Below, piece after piece: positions 15,965-26,680 of a DNA stretch of 64,000 nucleotides. A model generated the notes under the pieces. It saw nothing but the letters and a program-made list of their open reading frames with translations. It ran no database searches and was not told where the DNA came from. The stretch spans positions 1-64,000 of the forward strand of contig NZ_JAMSLR010000009.1 of the NCBI RefSeq assembly GCF_023806485.1, read 5' to 3'. Both the position numbers and the translations under genes were made by a program. Position 1 is the stretch's first letter; every line of letters begins with the position of its first letter. This DNA is from Thermalbibacter longus (GTDB taxonomy: Bacteria; Chloroflexota; Chloroflexia; Thermomicrobiales; Thermomicrobiaceae).

Positions 15965-17359
15965 ATGGCTGGGGAGACCTACGACATCGTCTTCCTCGGA
16001 GGTGGCACCGGCGGGTACGTCGCTGCTATCCGGGCGGCCCAGCTCGGACTGAAAGTGGCGGTGGTCGAGAAGGATAAGGTCGGCGGTACCTGCCTGCACC
16101 GTGGCTGCATCCCGAGCAAGGCCCTGCTCAAGAGCGCCGAGGTCCTCACCCTGGCCAAGCGTGCCGCTGAGTACGGCGTCAAGATTAGCGGCGTGGAGGG
16201 CGATTACCCGCAGGCGATCAAGCGTTCCGGCCGGATCGTCGATCAGCTCTACAAGGGCATCCAGTTCTTGTTCCGCAAGCACGGCATCACGGTGATCGAA
16301 GGGGTCGGCCGGCTCAAGGATAACCGCACGGTCGTGGTGAACGGCTCCAACGGCAACGTCCAGGAAGTATCCGGCCGCAACATCATTATCGATACCGGCT
16401 CGCGGCCGCGCCCGATTCCTGGCATTCCGTTCGATGGGCAGCGAGTCATCAATAGCGACCACTCGACCTGGCTCGAATGGCTCCCCAAGCGGGTCATCAT
16501 CCGCGGCGCAGGCGCGACCGGAGTCGAGTTCGCGACCGTGTATCACGAGTTCGGGGCCGAGGTCACGCTGGTCGGTCGGATCGTGCCGAACGAGGACGAG
16601 GAAGTCTCACAGCACCTCACGCGCACGTTTACCAAGGCCGGCATCCGGATCATCCCCGACTACCGCCCGAGCGCCGAGGACTTCGACATCACCGAAGGCG
16701 GCGTTCGCATGCGGGTCAAGCGCGATGGCAAGGAAGAGGTCATCGAGGCAGACACGCTGCTGGTTGCGCTGGGCCGGCAAGGGAACATCGAGGACATCGG
16801 CCTGGAGGAACTGGGCATCAAGACGAAGGACAGCTATATCGTCGTCGACGACTTCTACCGCACCGGTGTCGACGGCGTCTATGCCATCGGGGATGTCATC
16901 GGCCAGCAACTCCTGGCACACACGGCGATGCACCAGGGAATCATCGCAGTCGAGCTGATTGCCGGCGAGAAGCCGATGAAGCTGGACTACAACCGGGTGC
17001 CGGTCTGCACCTACTCCCACCCCGAGATCGCCAGCATGGGGCTGACCGAGCGCGAAGCTCGGGAACAGGGCTACCAGGTCAAGGTCGGGAAGTTCCCCCT
17101 GCGTGCCAACGGGAAGTCTCTGATCGAGGGCGAGGCTGATGGCTTCGTCAAAATGATCGCCGACGCGGAGACGAATGATCTGCTCGGCGTGCACATCATC
17201 GGTGGCCACGCGACGGAGTTGATTGCCGAGGCGGCGCTCGCGAAGCTGCTGGAAGCTACGCCCTGGGAGATCGGCTTGAGCGTTCATCCCCATCCGACGG
17301 TGTCCGAGGTCATCGGCGAAGCCGCGCTGGCGGTCGACGGCGTGGCGATCCATATCTGA
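15965..17359 (+). CDS. lpdA: Dihydrolipoyl dehydrogenase (E3)
   Basis: A 464-aa FAD-dependent disulfide oxidoreductase that reoxidises dihydrolipoyl groups of 2-oxoacid dehydrogenase and glycine cleavage complexes with NAD+. Evidence: FAD motif FLGGGTGGYVAAIRAAQLG, redox disulfide GGTCLHRGCIPSKALL (cysteines near 42 and 47), NAD-binding IRGAGATGVEFATVYHEFG, second FAD motif GVYAIGDVIG, and the C-terminal His-Glu dyad in HPHPTVSEVIGEAAL. ATG 15965 follows GGGAGTGGAG. It stands alone without E1/E2 genes, so it probably serves complexes encoded elsewhere, whose lipoyl domains the ligase at 3.8-4.9 kb would modify. Confidence 0.95.
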   Translation: MAGETYDIVFLGGGTGGYVAAIRAAQLGLKVAVVEKDKVGGTCLHRGCIPSKALLKSAEVLTLAKRAAEYGVKISGVEGDYPQAIKRSGRIVDQLYKGIQFLFRKHGITVIEGVGRLKDNRTVVVNGSNGNVQEVSGRNIIIDTGSRPRPIPGIPFDGQRVINSDHSTWLEWLPKRVIIRGAGATGVEFATVYHEFGAEVTLVGRIVPNEDEEVSQHLTRTFTKAGIRIIPDYRPSAEDFDITEGGVRMRVKRDGKEEVIEADTLLVALGRQGNIEDIGLEELGIKTKDSYIVVDDFYRTGVDGVYAIGDVIGQQLLAHTAMHQGIIAVELIAGEKPMKLDYNRVPVCTYSHPEIASMGLTEREAREQGYQVKVGKFPLRANGKSLIEGEADGFVKMIADAETNDLLGVHIIGGHATELIAEAALAKLLEATPWEIGLSVHPHPTVSEVIGEAALAVDGVAIHI

Positions 17360-17539
17360 GAGGGCCGGGCCCGGCAGCGCTCCTTCGCTGAGCTTGCCGG
17401 TACTCTCGGGATCGTGCGAACACGGGCAGAGCGCGATGATCTCCGGGGATCCGGAATCGCGCGTCTGCCCATCCTGGCATAGCCGCCACGGAACAGATCG
17501 ACTCTGGCCAGCCGGGTGCGGAAGCGGGAGGGAGAGCCG

Positions 17540-18802
17540 GTGCCAGCGGCTGTGTCGATCCTCACCGACCTGCTGATTATCTTCGTGGCTGCCAAGCTGG
17601 TTGGAGAGCTCTTTACCCGGATCGGCCAGCCGGCTGTCATCGGCGAACTCCTCGTCGGGGTGTTGATCGGCCCCTTCGCCCTTGGACTGATCGGGCGTCC
17701 AGGCCCAGAGCTGCTCGAGCTCTTCCACGACGACCCCGCGGTAGCGACCGAAGCGCTTCATCTCGCGCTCGAGGTATTTGCCGAGGTGGGGGTAGTCGTC
17801 CTGCTGTTCTTCGTCGGCCTCGAGACGCGGCTGGACGACATGCTCAAGGTCGGATGGCGTGCTGCGATCGTCGGCGTACTGGGAGTTCTGTTGCCCTTCG
17901 TCGCTGGCACGGCGCTGATGCTGGCGCTGGGTGAGCCCACGATCGAGTCGCTCTTCATCGGCGTGGCGCTCGTTGCTACGAGCGTGGGCATCACCGCGCG
18001 CGTGCTGCGCGATCTGGGGGTGCTCGACGCGCAGGAGGCCCGGATCATCCTGGGAGCGGCCGTGTTCGACGATATCCTGGGCCTGCTCATGCTTACGATC
18101 GCCTCGGGCATCGGCAGTACCGGCGAGGTAAATGTGGGCCAGGTGATCACGATCGCCGTGCTGGCGTTGGGCTTCACGGCGGTGGTGGCGCTCGCCGGGA
18201 CGTGGGCTGCCCGCCGGTGGTTCCACCTTGTCGACCGCCTGCAGATCGATAACGCTCCGGTTGTCGTAAGCCTGGCGCTGATGCTGGGGCTGGCGGTACT
18301 GGCGGCCGCGATCGGCCTGGCGGCGATCATCGGTGCCTTCCTGGCCGGGATGATGCTCGCGGAGATCGCTGAGGAATACGAACTCGGGCGCAAGATGCTG
18401 CCGCTCTACGAGTTTCTCGTACCATTCTTCTTCGTAGTTACCGGTTCGCTGGTCGATCCTCGCCTCTTCCTCCAGCGCGAGACGATCGGCCTGGCGCTGC
18501 TGGTAACGATCGTCGCGATCGTGACCAAGGCCGCTGGCGCCGGGCTGGGCGGTGTCGGCCTGAGCGGGCGCTCGATGTCGATCATCGGCGTCGGTATGGT
18601 TCCCCGCGGCGAGGTCGGGTTGATCGTTGCCAGCATTGGCCTCTCGATGGGCGTCGTCGAGCACAGGCTGTTCTCGGTCGTCGTGGTGATGGCCGTCGCG
18701 ACGACGCTGATCGTTCCCCCGATCCTGAACTGGCTTCTGCGGCCGCTGGTCGAGGCCCACCGCCTGCAAGCGGCCGAGGTTCCAGGGCATGCGGATCGCT
18801 GA
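17540..18802 (+). CDS. Monovalent cation/proton antiporter, CPA2 (Kef/NhaS) family
   Basis: A 420-aa inner-membrane antiporter with about twelve hydrophobic segments. Family signatures are the first helix VSILTDLLIIFVAAKLVGELFT, GQPAVIGELLVGVLIGP, VVVLLFFVGLETRLDDML, FDDILGLLMLTI (ion-binding Asp pair region) and GMVPRGEVGLIVASIGL. It lacks a C-terminal TrkA-N/RCK regulatory domain, so Na+/H+ exchange of NhaS/NapA type is more likely than glutathione-gated K+ efflux. GTG 17540 has GGGAGGGAG upstream; the upstream GTG at 17516 has none. Monocistronic by spacing. Confidence 0.88.
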   Translation: MPAAVSILTDLLIIFVAAKLVGELFTRIGQPAVIGELLVGVLIGPFALGLIGRPGPELLELFHDDPAVATEALHLALEVFAEVGVVVLLFFVGLETRLDDMLKVGWRAAIVGVLGVLLPFVAGTALMLALGEPTIESLFIGVALVATSVGITARVLRDLGVLDAQEARIILGAAVFDDILGLLMLTIASGIGSTGEVNVGQVITIAVLALGFTAVVALAGTWAARRWFHLVDRLQIDNAPVVVSLALMLGLAVLAAAIGLAAIIGAFLAGMMLAEIAEEYELGRKMLPLYEFLVPFFFVVTGSLVDPRLFLQRETIGLALLVTIVAIVTKAAGAGLGGVGLSGRSMSIIGVGMVPRGEVGLIVASIGLSMGVVEHRLFSVVVVMAVATTLIVPPILNWLLRPLVEAHRLQAAEVPGHADR

Positions 18803-19115
18803 CGGGCCATGTGCCCGGAGCAGCCGGCTCTTTATCCGCCGGTAGTTGACGTCCGCCCGGTTCAGGGGCTAATCTAGGTATTGATCAGTTTCCGTTGCAA
18901 GGAGGTGGATCTGCGCGGGCGTGGCGTCCGTCTCCCTTCTCACAGGGGAGATCCCGCATGCCTCGTTGGACGGGCCTGCAAACGATTCGGGCTGCTCGGG
19001 GAAGGAGGTGACCCGAAACAGGCATCAGCGTGCCCCCCGCTCTACCCTAAAGAAGTATCGACCTGGATACCCCGGCCACACCGCAAGGCCGGAGGTGAGG
19101 GAAGGGGGAACGACC
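18803..19115 (+). promoter_or_regulatory. Long structured 5' leader of the glycerol/DHA operon
   Basis: This 313-base gap before glpF holds no credible gene but several nested inverted repeats. They are GCGGG (18915-18919) with CCCGC (18953-18957) enclosing TCTCCC (18931-18936) with GGGAGA (18946-18951); GCCTG (18974-18978) with CAGGC (19019-19023) enclosing TTCGGG (18986-18991) with CCCGAA (19012-19017); and CCGGCC-N9-GGCCGG (19072-19092). Two Shine-Dalgarno-like runs (AAGGAGGTG near 18899 and AAGGAGGTGA near 19002) lie unused inside or beside the stems. A possible promoter is TTGACG (18846-18851), 18 bases, TAATCT (18870-18875). I match it to no known riboswitch class. Confidence 0.5.
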
Positions 19116-19829
19116 ATGGAAAACCTAGTTGCCGAGATTATCGGCACGCTGATTCTGATTCTCCTCGGCGATGGTGTCGTAGCCGGCGTCTTGCTCGCGA
19201 GGTCGAAGGCGCAGGGTGGCGGCTGGATCGTGATCACGACAGGGTGGGCTCTGGCAGTCGCGGTCGCGGTCTACGCCGTGGGACGGATAAGCGGCGCCCA
19301 TATCAATCCGGCCGTGACCATCGGGCTGGCTGCCATCGGCGAGCTTCCCTGGGCGGATGTCCCGCTCTACATCATCGGCCAGTTCATCGGCGCCATCGTC
19401 GGCGCGATCCTGGTCTGGCTGACGTACCTGCCCCACTGGGCCGAGACCGATGACCCGGACCTCAAGCGGGCGGTCTTCTGCACGGCTCCAAATATCCGCA
19501 ACTATCCCATGAATCTGGTCACCGAGATTATCGGCACGGCCATGCTGCTCTTCGGCGTGCTGGCGATCCTGGCCAACGAGGAAGTGGTCAACAGCGGTCT
19601 CGGGCCGTTTCTCGTCGGGGCACTAGTGTGGGGAATCGGTCTCTCGCTCGGTGGTCCGACCGGATATGCGATCAATCCGGCTCGCGATCTTGGGCCGCGG
19701 ATTGCCCACGCCATTCTGCCGATCCCGGGGAAGGGCCACTCGGACTGGGAATACTCGTGGGTTCCGGTTGTCGGCCCGATCATCGGCGGCGTTCTCGGTG
19801 CCCTACTCTTTCAGGTGCTCCTGGGGTAA
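19116..19829 (+). CDS. glpF: Glycerol facilitator (aquaglyceroporin, MIP family)
   Basis: A 237-aa six-helix MIP channel for passive glycerol entry. The first NPA box is in GRISGAHINPAVTIGLAA and the second in GGPTGYAINPARDLGPR; the Asp after the second box (NPARD) is the glycerol-facilitator signature that distinguishes GlpF from water-only aquaporins. The N-terminus ENLVAEIIGTLILILLGDGVVAG is typical. ATG 19116 has AGGGGG upstream, and the longer frame lacks homology. It opens an eight-gene operon with dihydroxyacetone kinase, glycerol kinase and PTS genes, so imported glycerol or DHA is trapped by phosphorylation. Confidence 0.93.
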   Translation: MENLVAEIIGTLILILLGDGVVAGVLLARSKAQGGGWIVITTGWALAVAVAVYAVGRISGAHINPAVTIGLAAIGELPWADVPLYIIGQFIGAIVGAILVWLTYLPHWAETDDPDLKRAVFCTAPNIRNYPMNLVTEIIGTAMLLFGVLAILANEEVVNSGLGPFLVGALVWGIGLSLGGPTGYAINPARDLGPRIAHAILPIPGKGHSDWEYSWVPVVGPIIGGVLGALLFQVLLG

Positions 19830-19937
19830 GGTCAGAGCGGGCTCTCACAGGAGGAGGATTCGCGGAGCGAACTGGAGGTGTTGCACCCACGACCCCCGCT
19901 ATTGCCGGCGTGCCTGCACAGGTGAGGGAGGACCCCG

Positions 19938-20939
<1,002 letters not shown>

Positions 20940-21005
20940 GTGGCAGCGAGGCACCCTAGACTGCCGAACCCCGTGGCGAGCCCATCGGAGGGAGGTGGGA
21001 GTCGG

Positions 21006-21644
21006 ATGCCGTTGACACAGGAGGCTGTACGGGCATGGTTGCAGCGCTGCGCCGCCGTGCTCGAGGAGAATCGGGACTACCTGACCCAACTGGACGCGGC
21101 CATCGGCGATGCCGACCATGGGGTCAACATGGACCGCGGCTTCAAGGCCGCCATGACGAAGCTGGCGTCGCTCGACACGCAGGATATCGGCACGGTCTTC
21201 AAGACTGTTGGGATGGCCCTGGTGTCCACGGTGGGCGGCGCCGGTGGGCCGCTCTACGGGACATTCTTCCTGCAGCTCGGGGTGAAGACGACGAACAAGC
21301 AGGAGCTAACGCCCCAGGATTGGGCTGAGGCGCTGGAAGCTGCGGTCAACGGGGTCATTGCCCGCGGCCAGGCCCGGCCTGGCGACAAGACGATGGTGGA
21401 CGCCCTGCTGCCCGCACTGGAGGCGTACAAGGCCGCGCTCCAGGAGGGAGTCCCATTCTCCGAGGCACTGGCCCGTTCGGCGGCCGCGGCCGAGGAGGGC
21501 ATGAAGGCTACCATTCCGATGGTCGCGAAGAAGGGACGCGCGAGCTACCTCGGCGAGCGCTCGGCTGGACACCAGGATCCCGGTGCGACCTCGTCGTACC
21601 TGATCCTGCGGGCAGCCGCCGAGAGCTGGGCTGGCGCGACCTAG
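21006..21644 (+). CDS. dhaL: Dihydroxyacetone kinase, ADP-binding subunit DhaL
   Basis: A 212-aa DhaL subunit. In PTS-coupled DHA kinases it holds a permanently bound ADP that DhaM rephosphorylates. The Mg/nucleotide aspartates are in AAIGDADHGVNMDRG (about residues 32-40), followed by the glycine-rich STVGGAGGPLYGT and the C-terminal RASYLGERSAGHQDPGATS. ATG 21006 follows GGAGGGAGGTGGGAG and is better than the frame start at 20940, which abuts the dhaK stop. The family's ATP-dependent version (single-chain DhaKL) is excluded because dhaK and dhaL are separate and dhaM is present. Confidence 0.95.
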   Translation: MPLTQEAVRAWLQRCAAVLEENRDYLTQLDAAIGDADHGVNMDRGFKAAMTKLASLDTQDIGTVFKTVGMALVSTVGGAGGPLYGTFFLQLGVKTTNKQELTPQDWAEALEAAVNGVIARGQARPGDKTMVDALLPALEAYKAALQEGVPFSEALARSAAAAEEGMKATIPMVAKKGRASYLGERSAGHQDPGATSSYLILRAAAESWAGAT

Positions 21645-21755
21645 CTGTCAGCCGCGTTCTCACCGCTCGCAGGGGGATTGCGTGGAGGTGCCAAGCTCTG
21701 TATTCGAGCTTCTCCGTCGCTTTGGTCACGACCAGCATATGAAGGGAGAGCAACC

Positions 21756-23276
<1,521 letters not shown>

Positions 23277-23310
23277 CGAGTCGTCGCGCAGTCTGGAGCT
23301 GGACATCGGC

Positions 23311-23916
23311 ATGAGCCAGGGTGCCGGGCTGGATTGGGAGGCTGCCTGGGCACCCTGCGACGACGAGACCTGCGCCTGGGTGCTGGAGCGCGTGCGGCCT
23401 GGCGAGCGAGTGCTCGACATCGGCGCGGGTGACCTCCGGCTCGCGATTGGGATAGCCGAGCGTGGCGCCTTTGTGGTGGCGATCGAGCGGCGGGCCGACG
23501 TGCTCGAACTCAGATTGCGGTTGCTCGGAGAGGGGCGGCGGCTGGTGTGGGACCGTCCGCTCTCGCTGCTCGGTGGGCGCCTTACGGTCATCTGGGCCGA
23601 TGCTCGTGACTGGCCCTTCCCGCCCGTTGACAGCGCCGTACTGTTGATGCGGCATTGCTCGTGCTTCGCCCATTACGTGAGCAAGCTTCGGGCTCTTGGC
23701 TGTCGCCGGCTCTTCACCAATGCCCGCTGGCGCCTGGGGGTCGAGGAGGTAGATCTGCTGGCGGGCCAGCGCTTCGACTCTATCGAGATCGGGTGGTATG
23801 CCTGTTGCTGCGGCGCCGTCGGCTTCCGCGAAGGGGAGCCAGACCGGATCGACGCGGCGACGCTAGAGCGAGTTCACGAGGTCGAGCGCTGCCCGGCCTG
23901 TGCTCGCAGGCCGTGA
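23311..23916 (+). CDS. SAM-dependent methyltransferase-like protein within the DHA operon
   Basis: A 201-aa protein with a Rossmann-type motif I, ERVLDIGAGDLRLAIGIAERG, and an acidic residue ending strand 2 (VVAIERRADV), as in class I methyltransferases. A motif IV-like WADARDWPF follows. The C-terminal half is unusually cysteine-rich (MRHCSCFAHY, WYACCCGAVGF and a final RCPACARRP), suggesting a metal site. ATG 23311 is chosen because the conserved-looking sequence begins there; GGAG is 8-12 bases upstream. It lies between glpK and dhaM in the same orientation. The substrate is unknown and its link to triose metabolism is unexplained. Confidence 0.65.
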   Translation: MSQGAGLDWEAAWAPCDDETCAWVLERVRPGERVLDIGAGDLRLAIGIAERGAFVVAIERRADVLELRLRLLGEGRRLVWDRPLSLLGGRLTVIWADARDWPFPPVDSAVLLMRHCSCFAHYVSKLRALGCRRLFTNARWRLGVEEVDLLAGQRFDSIEIGWYACCCGAVGFREGEPDRIDAATLERVHEVERCPACARRP

Positions 23917-24051
23917 CCCGGCTCGCGTGCCTCCGGCGGGAAAGCCTGGCGCACGGGCTGAGCTCTCTTCCGTGCCTGCTGCCCGAGAAGCGTAGGAAGC
24001 CTCCCCGGGGCGAGCCGAGCACGGAGTCGAATCGATGGATGGAGAGCGGCG

Positions 24052-24450
24052 ATGGTCGCGCTGGTAATCGTGGCACACAGCGCCAAGCTGGCCGAAGGGG
24101 TGCGCGAGCTGGCCGCGCAGATGACCCAGGGGCGGGTACCGATCTTCGCGGCCGGCGGCGTGGACGACGACATTCTGGGCACCAACGCCGAGCGGATTCG
24201 CGAGGCGCTCGAGGCGGCGCTGGCCAGCAGCCAGGAGGTGCTCGTTCTGATGGATCTCGGGAGCGCAGTGCTCAGCGCGCGCATGGCGATCGACCTGCTG
24301 CCGGAGGAGCAGCGATCGCGCGTGCGGCTGAGCCAGGCGCCGCTGGTCGAGGGGGCAGTGGTCGCGGCGGTGGAGGCCGCCATCGGCAAGGGTCTGGACG
24401 AGATCGAGGCCTCAGCCGTGGAGGCGGCCCGGATGCCCAAGGTCACGTAG
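24052..24450 (+). CDS. dhaM: DHA kinase phosphoryl donor DhaM (EIIA-Man-like)
   Basis: A 132-aa single-domain DhaM, homologous to the EIIA domain of the mannose PTS family. His9 in MVALVIVAHSAKLAEG would accept phosphate from HPr and pass it to DhaL-bound ADP. Further motifs are FAAGGVDDDILGTNAERI and VLVLMDLGSAVLSARMA. The E. coli protein is a fusion of EIIA, HPr and partial EI domains; here these functions are separate genes lying immediately downstream (ptsH, ptsI). GGAGAG precedes the start. Confidence 0.93.
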   Translation: MVALVIVAHSAKLAEGVRELAAQMTQGRVPIFAAGGVDDDILGTNAERIREALEAALASSQEVLVLMDLGSAVLSARMAIDLLPEEQRSRVRLSQAPLVEGAVVAAVEAAIGKGLDEIEASAVEAARMPKVT

Positions 24451-24555
24451 CAGACTGCGGCACTGTACCCTGCTCGCCCGAGCGGCCAGGCCGGATCACC
24501 TTTGGGTGGGCGGGAGCAGGTGTGTAACGAGCACGAGGCTGCTCTGGGAGAGAGC

Positions 24556-24837
24556 ATGGAGATGCAGAAGGTGACGGTGACGTTGACCAACCGGGTAGGT
24601 CTGCACGCGCGCCCAGCGGCGCTCTTCGTCCAGACTGCAGCCCGCTTCCGGTCGAACGTCACTGTGCGCTCGCTTACTCGCGGTACCCCGCCGGTCAACG
24701 CCAAGGCCATCCTGAGCGTCATGACGCTCGGGGCCGAACAGGGGCATGAACTGGAGCTGGTGGCCGAGGGGCCGGATGAGTCCGAGGCGATCGCCGCGCT
24801 GAAGGAGCTGATCGAGTCGCGATTCGGTGAGGAGTAG
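24556..24837 (+). CDS. ptsH: Phosphocarrier protein HPr
   Basis: A 93-aa HPr. The active-site histidine is H17 in NRVGLHARPAALFVQTA. The segment VNAKAILSVMTLG has alanine where Gram-positive HPr carries the regulatory Ser46, so HPr kinase/CcpA-type control is not expected; no hprK is visible. ATG 24556 (GGGAGAGAGC upstream) is preferred to the in-frame start at 24502. It lies between dhaM and ptsI with a 3-base gap to the latter. No sugar EII gene is in the window, so DhaM is its only evident target. Confidence 0.93.
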   Translation: MEMQKVTVTLTNRVGLHARPAALFVQTAARFRSNVTVRSLTRGTPPVNAKAILSVMTLGAEQGHELELVAEGPDESEAIAALKELIESRFGEE

Positions 24838-24840
24838 CCC

Positions 24841-26577
24841 GTGGACGGCGAGCGCGTGCGCGGTCTCCCGGCATCACCAGGGATAGCCGTCGGGCCGGCG
24901 TGGTGGTACCGGCACGGCGAGGTCCGCGTGGTCCGCCGTGCTGGCGAGGATCCCGAGGTCGAGCGAGCGCGCCTGTGGCAGGCGCGCGAGGAGTCGGCAG
25001 CGGAGCTCGACGCGCTGATCGCGGCGCAGCGCGACCGGCTGGCTCCCGAAGAGCTGGCCATCTTCGAGGCCCAGCGGCTAATGCTCGACGACCCGGACCT
25101 GCTGGCCCGGGTCGAGGAGTCGATCGAGGGCGGCGCGTCAGCCGAGGCTGCGTGGGAGGAGGGGATTCAAGCCGTCGCCGCGCAGTTGCGCGCGCTTCCT
25201 GATCCGTATTTCCAGGCTCGGGCTGCCGACGTCGTGGACGTGGGCCAGCGGGTGCTCCGCCGGCTGCTCGGCGTGTCGGAAATGGCCGAACTTCCCGAGC
25301 GGCCGGTCGTGGTGCTGGCTGAGGATCTCACGCCGTCGGACACCGCCACGCTCGATCCCGATCGCGTGCTGGCGCTGGCGACGGTTGGCGGCGGGCCGAC
25401 CTCGCACGCCGCGATCCTGGCCCGGAGGCTAGGCATCCCGGCCGTCGTCGGCGCCGGGGCCGCGCTCGGAGGGGTGGCGGAGGGTACCGTGCTGGTCGTC
25501 GATGGCGATACGGGTGAGCTCATCGTTCCCCCCTCCGTTGAGGAGCAGGCCGGCGCGGAGGCTCGCCGGCAGGTCTGGCTGGCCGCCCGCGCGGCTTCCG
25601 GCGAGGTTGCGGCCGAGCCAGCGGTCACGCGCGACGGCCACCGCATCGAGATTGCTGCGAACGTCGGCAGCCTCGAAGACGCACGCGCGGCCGTGCGACT
25701 CGGTGCCGAGGGGGTCGGGCTGCTGCGCACAGAGTTCCTTTACCTGGATCGGGCCACTGCGCCGGACGAAGAGGAGCAACTGGCAGTCTATCGAGCGCTG
25801 CTCGGGGCGTTGGAGGGCCGGCCGGTGGTGGTGCGGACGCTCGATGCCGGCGGCGACAAGCCGCTTCCGTATCTCCCGCTCGAGCCGCAGCCGAACCCTT
25901 TCCTGGGCGTTCGGGCGATCAGGCTGGCCCGTCGTCACCCCGAGCTGTTGCGGGTCCAGCTCCGCGCCATCCTGCGCACCGGCTACCCGGCCGTGCGGGT
26001 GATGTTCCCGATGGTCGCCGCCGTCGAGGAGATCCGTTGGCTGCGTGGCCTCTTCGAGGAGGTCAGGCAGGGACTGGAAGCCGCAGGTACCGGGCTCCCA
26101 CGTGACCTCCAGATCGGCATGATGGTCGAGATCCCTTCGGCCGCCGTACTGGCCGACCGCTTCGCGCCGTGGGTCGACTTCTTCAGTATCGGGACGAACG
26201 ATCTGGCGCAGTATGCGCTGGCCGCCGACCGCACCAACCCAGCAGTAGCGGAGCTGGCAGACGCCTTTCACCCAGCCGTGCTGCGGTTGATCCGTATGGT
26301 CGTCGAGGCCGGGCACGCGGCCGGTCGCTGGGTGGGCGTCTGCGGGGAGCTGGCCGGCGAGCCGCTAGCCGCGCCACTCCTGGTGGGCCTGGGCGTGGAC
26401 GAGCTGAGCATGACACCGGTTGCCATCCCGTCCGTCAAAGCCGCCATCCGGCGCTGGGCTCTGGCCGAGGCGCGTTCCCTGGCCGAGCAGGCGCTGCGGC
26501 TCGACAGTGCGAGCGCGGTCCGAGATCTGGTGCGCGCGGCGACCCCGCCCGTGGTTCCGGGTGAGGACGGCGGTTGA
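24841..26577 (+). CDS. ptsI: Phosphoenolpyruvate-protein phosphotransferase (PTS enzyme I)
   Basis: A 578-aa Enzyme I that takes phosphate from PEP and passes it to HPr. Domain order is N-terminal HPr-binding helices, phosphohistidine domain with His189 in GGGPTSHAAILARR, then the PEP-binding TIM barrel with LLRTEFLYLDR, VVRTLDAGGDKPLPYL, VRVMFPMVA, FFSIGTNDLAQY and the conserved Cys in GVCGELAGEP. Length is normal. GTG 24841 follows the ptsH stop by 3 bases. It closes a private PEP to DHA phosphorelay: EI, HPr, DhaM, DhaL, DhaK. Confidence 0.95.
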   Translation: MDGERVRGLPASPGIAVGPAWWYRHGEVRVVRRAGEDPEVERARLWQAREESAAELDALIAAQRDRLAPEELAIFEAQRLMLDDPDLLARVEESIEGGASAEAAWEEGIQAVAAQLRALPDPYFQARAADVVDVGQRVLRRLLGVSEMAELPERPVVVLAEDLTPSDTATLDPDRVLALATVGGGPTSHAAILARRLGIPAVVGAGAALGGVAEGTVLVVDGDTGELIVPPSVEEQAGAEARRQVWLAARAASGEVAAEPAVTRDGHRIEIAANVGSLEDARAAVRLGAEGVGLLRTEFLYLDRATAPDEEEQLAVYRALLGALEGRPVVVRTLDAGGDKPLPYLPLEPQPNPFLGVRAIRLARRHPELLRVQLRAILRTGYPAVRVMFPMVAAVEEIRWLRGLFEEVRQGLEAAGTGLPRDLQIGMMVEIPSAAVLADRFAPWVDFFSIGTNDLAQYALAADRTNPAVAELADAFHPAVLRLIRMVVEAGHAAGRWVGVCGELAGEPLAAPLLVGLGVDELSMTPVAIPSVKAAIRRWALAEARSLAEQALRLDSASAVRDLVRAATPPVVPGEDGG

Positions 26578-26680
26578 GACGGCTCTGCTCGGCTCACTTC
26601 ATCATCTGTTCCAGGCTGCGGCTCTGGCATCGGAGAGGCTGGCGGTCGCGCGAGGGCGATGCGCAATCGGAGGTGAGTGC

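Noticed and set aside
16607-18790. Long minus-strand open frame antisense to lpdA and the antiporter
   Set aside because: His/Asp/Arg-rich shadow frame produced by GC-rich third positions of the real plus-strand genes; no ribosome binding site or family motif.
18803-19115. Assignment of the leader to a known riboswitch (cobalamin, glycine, ydaO, fluoride, guanidine)
   Set aside because: I looked for the conserved core sequences of these classes and did not find them; only the stems can be supported.
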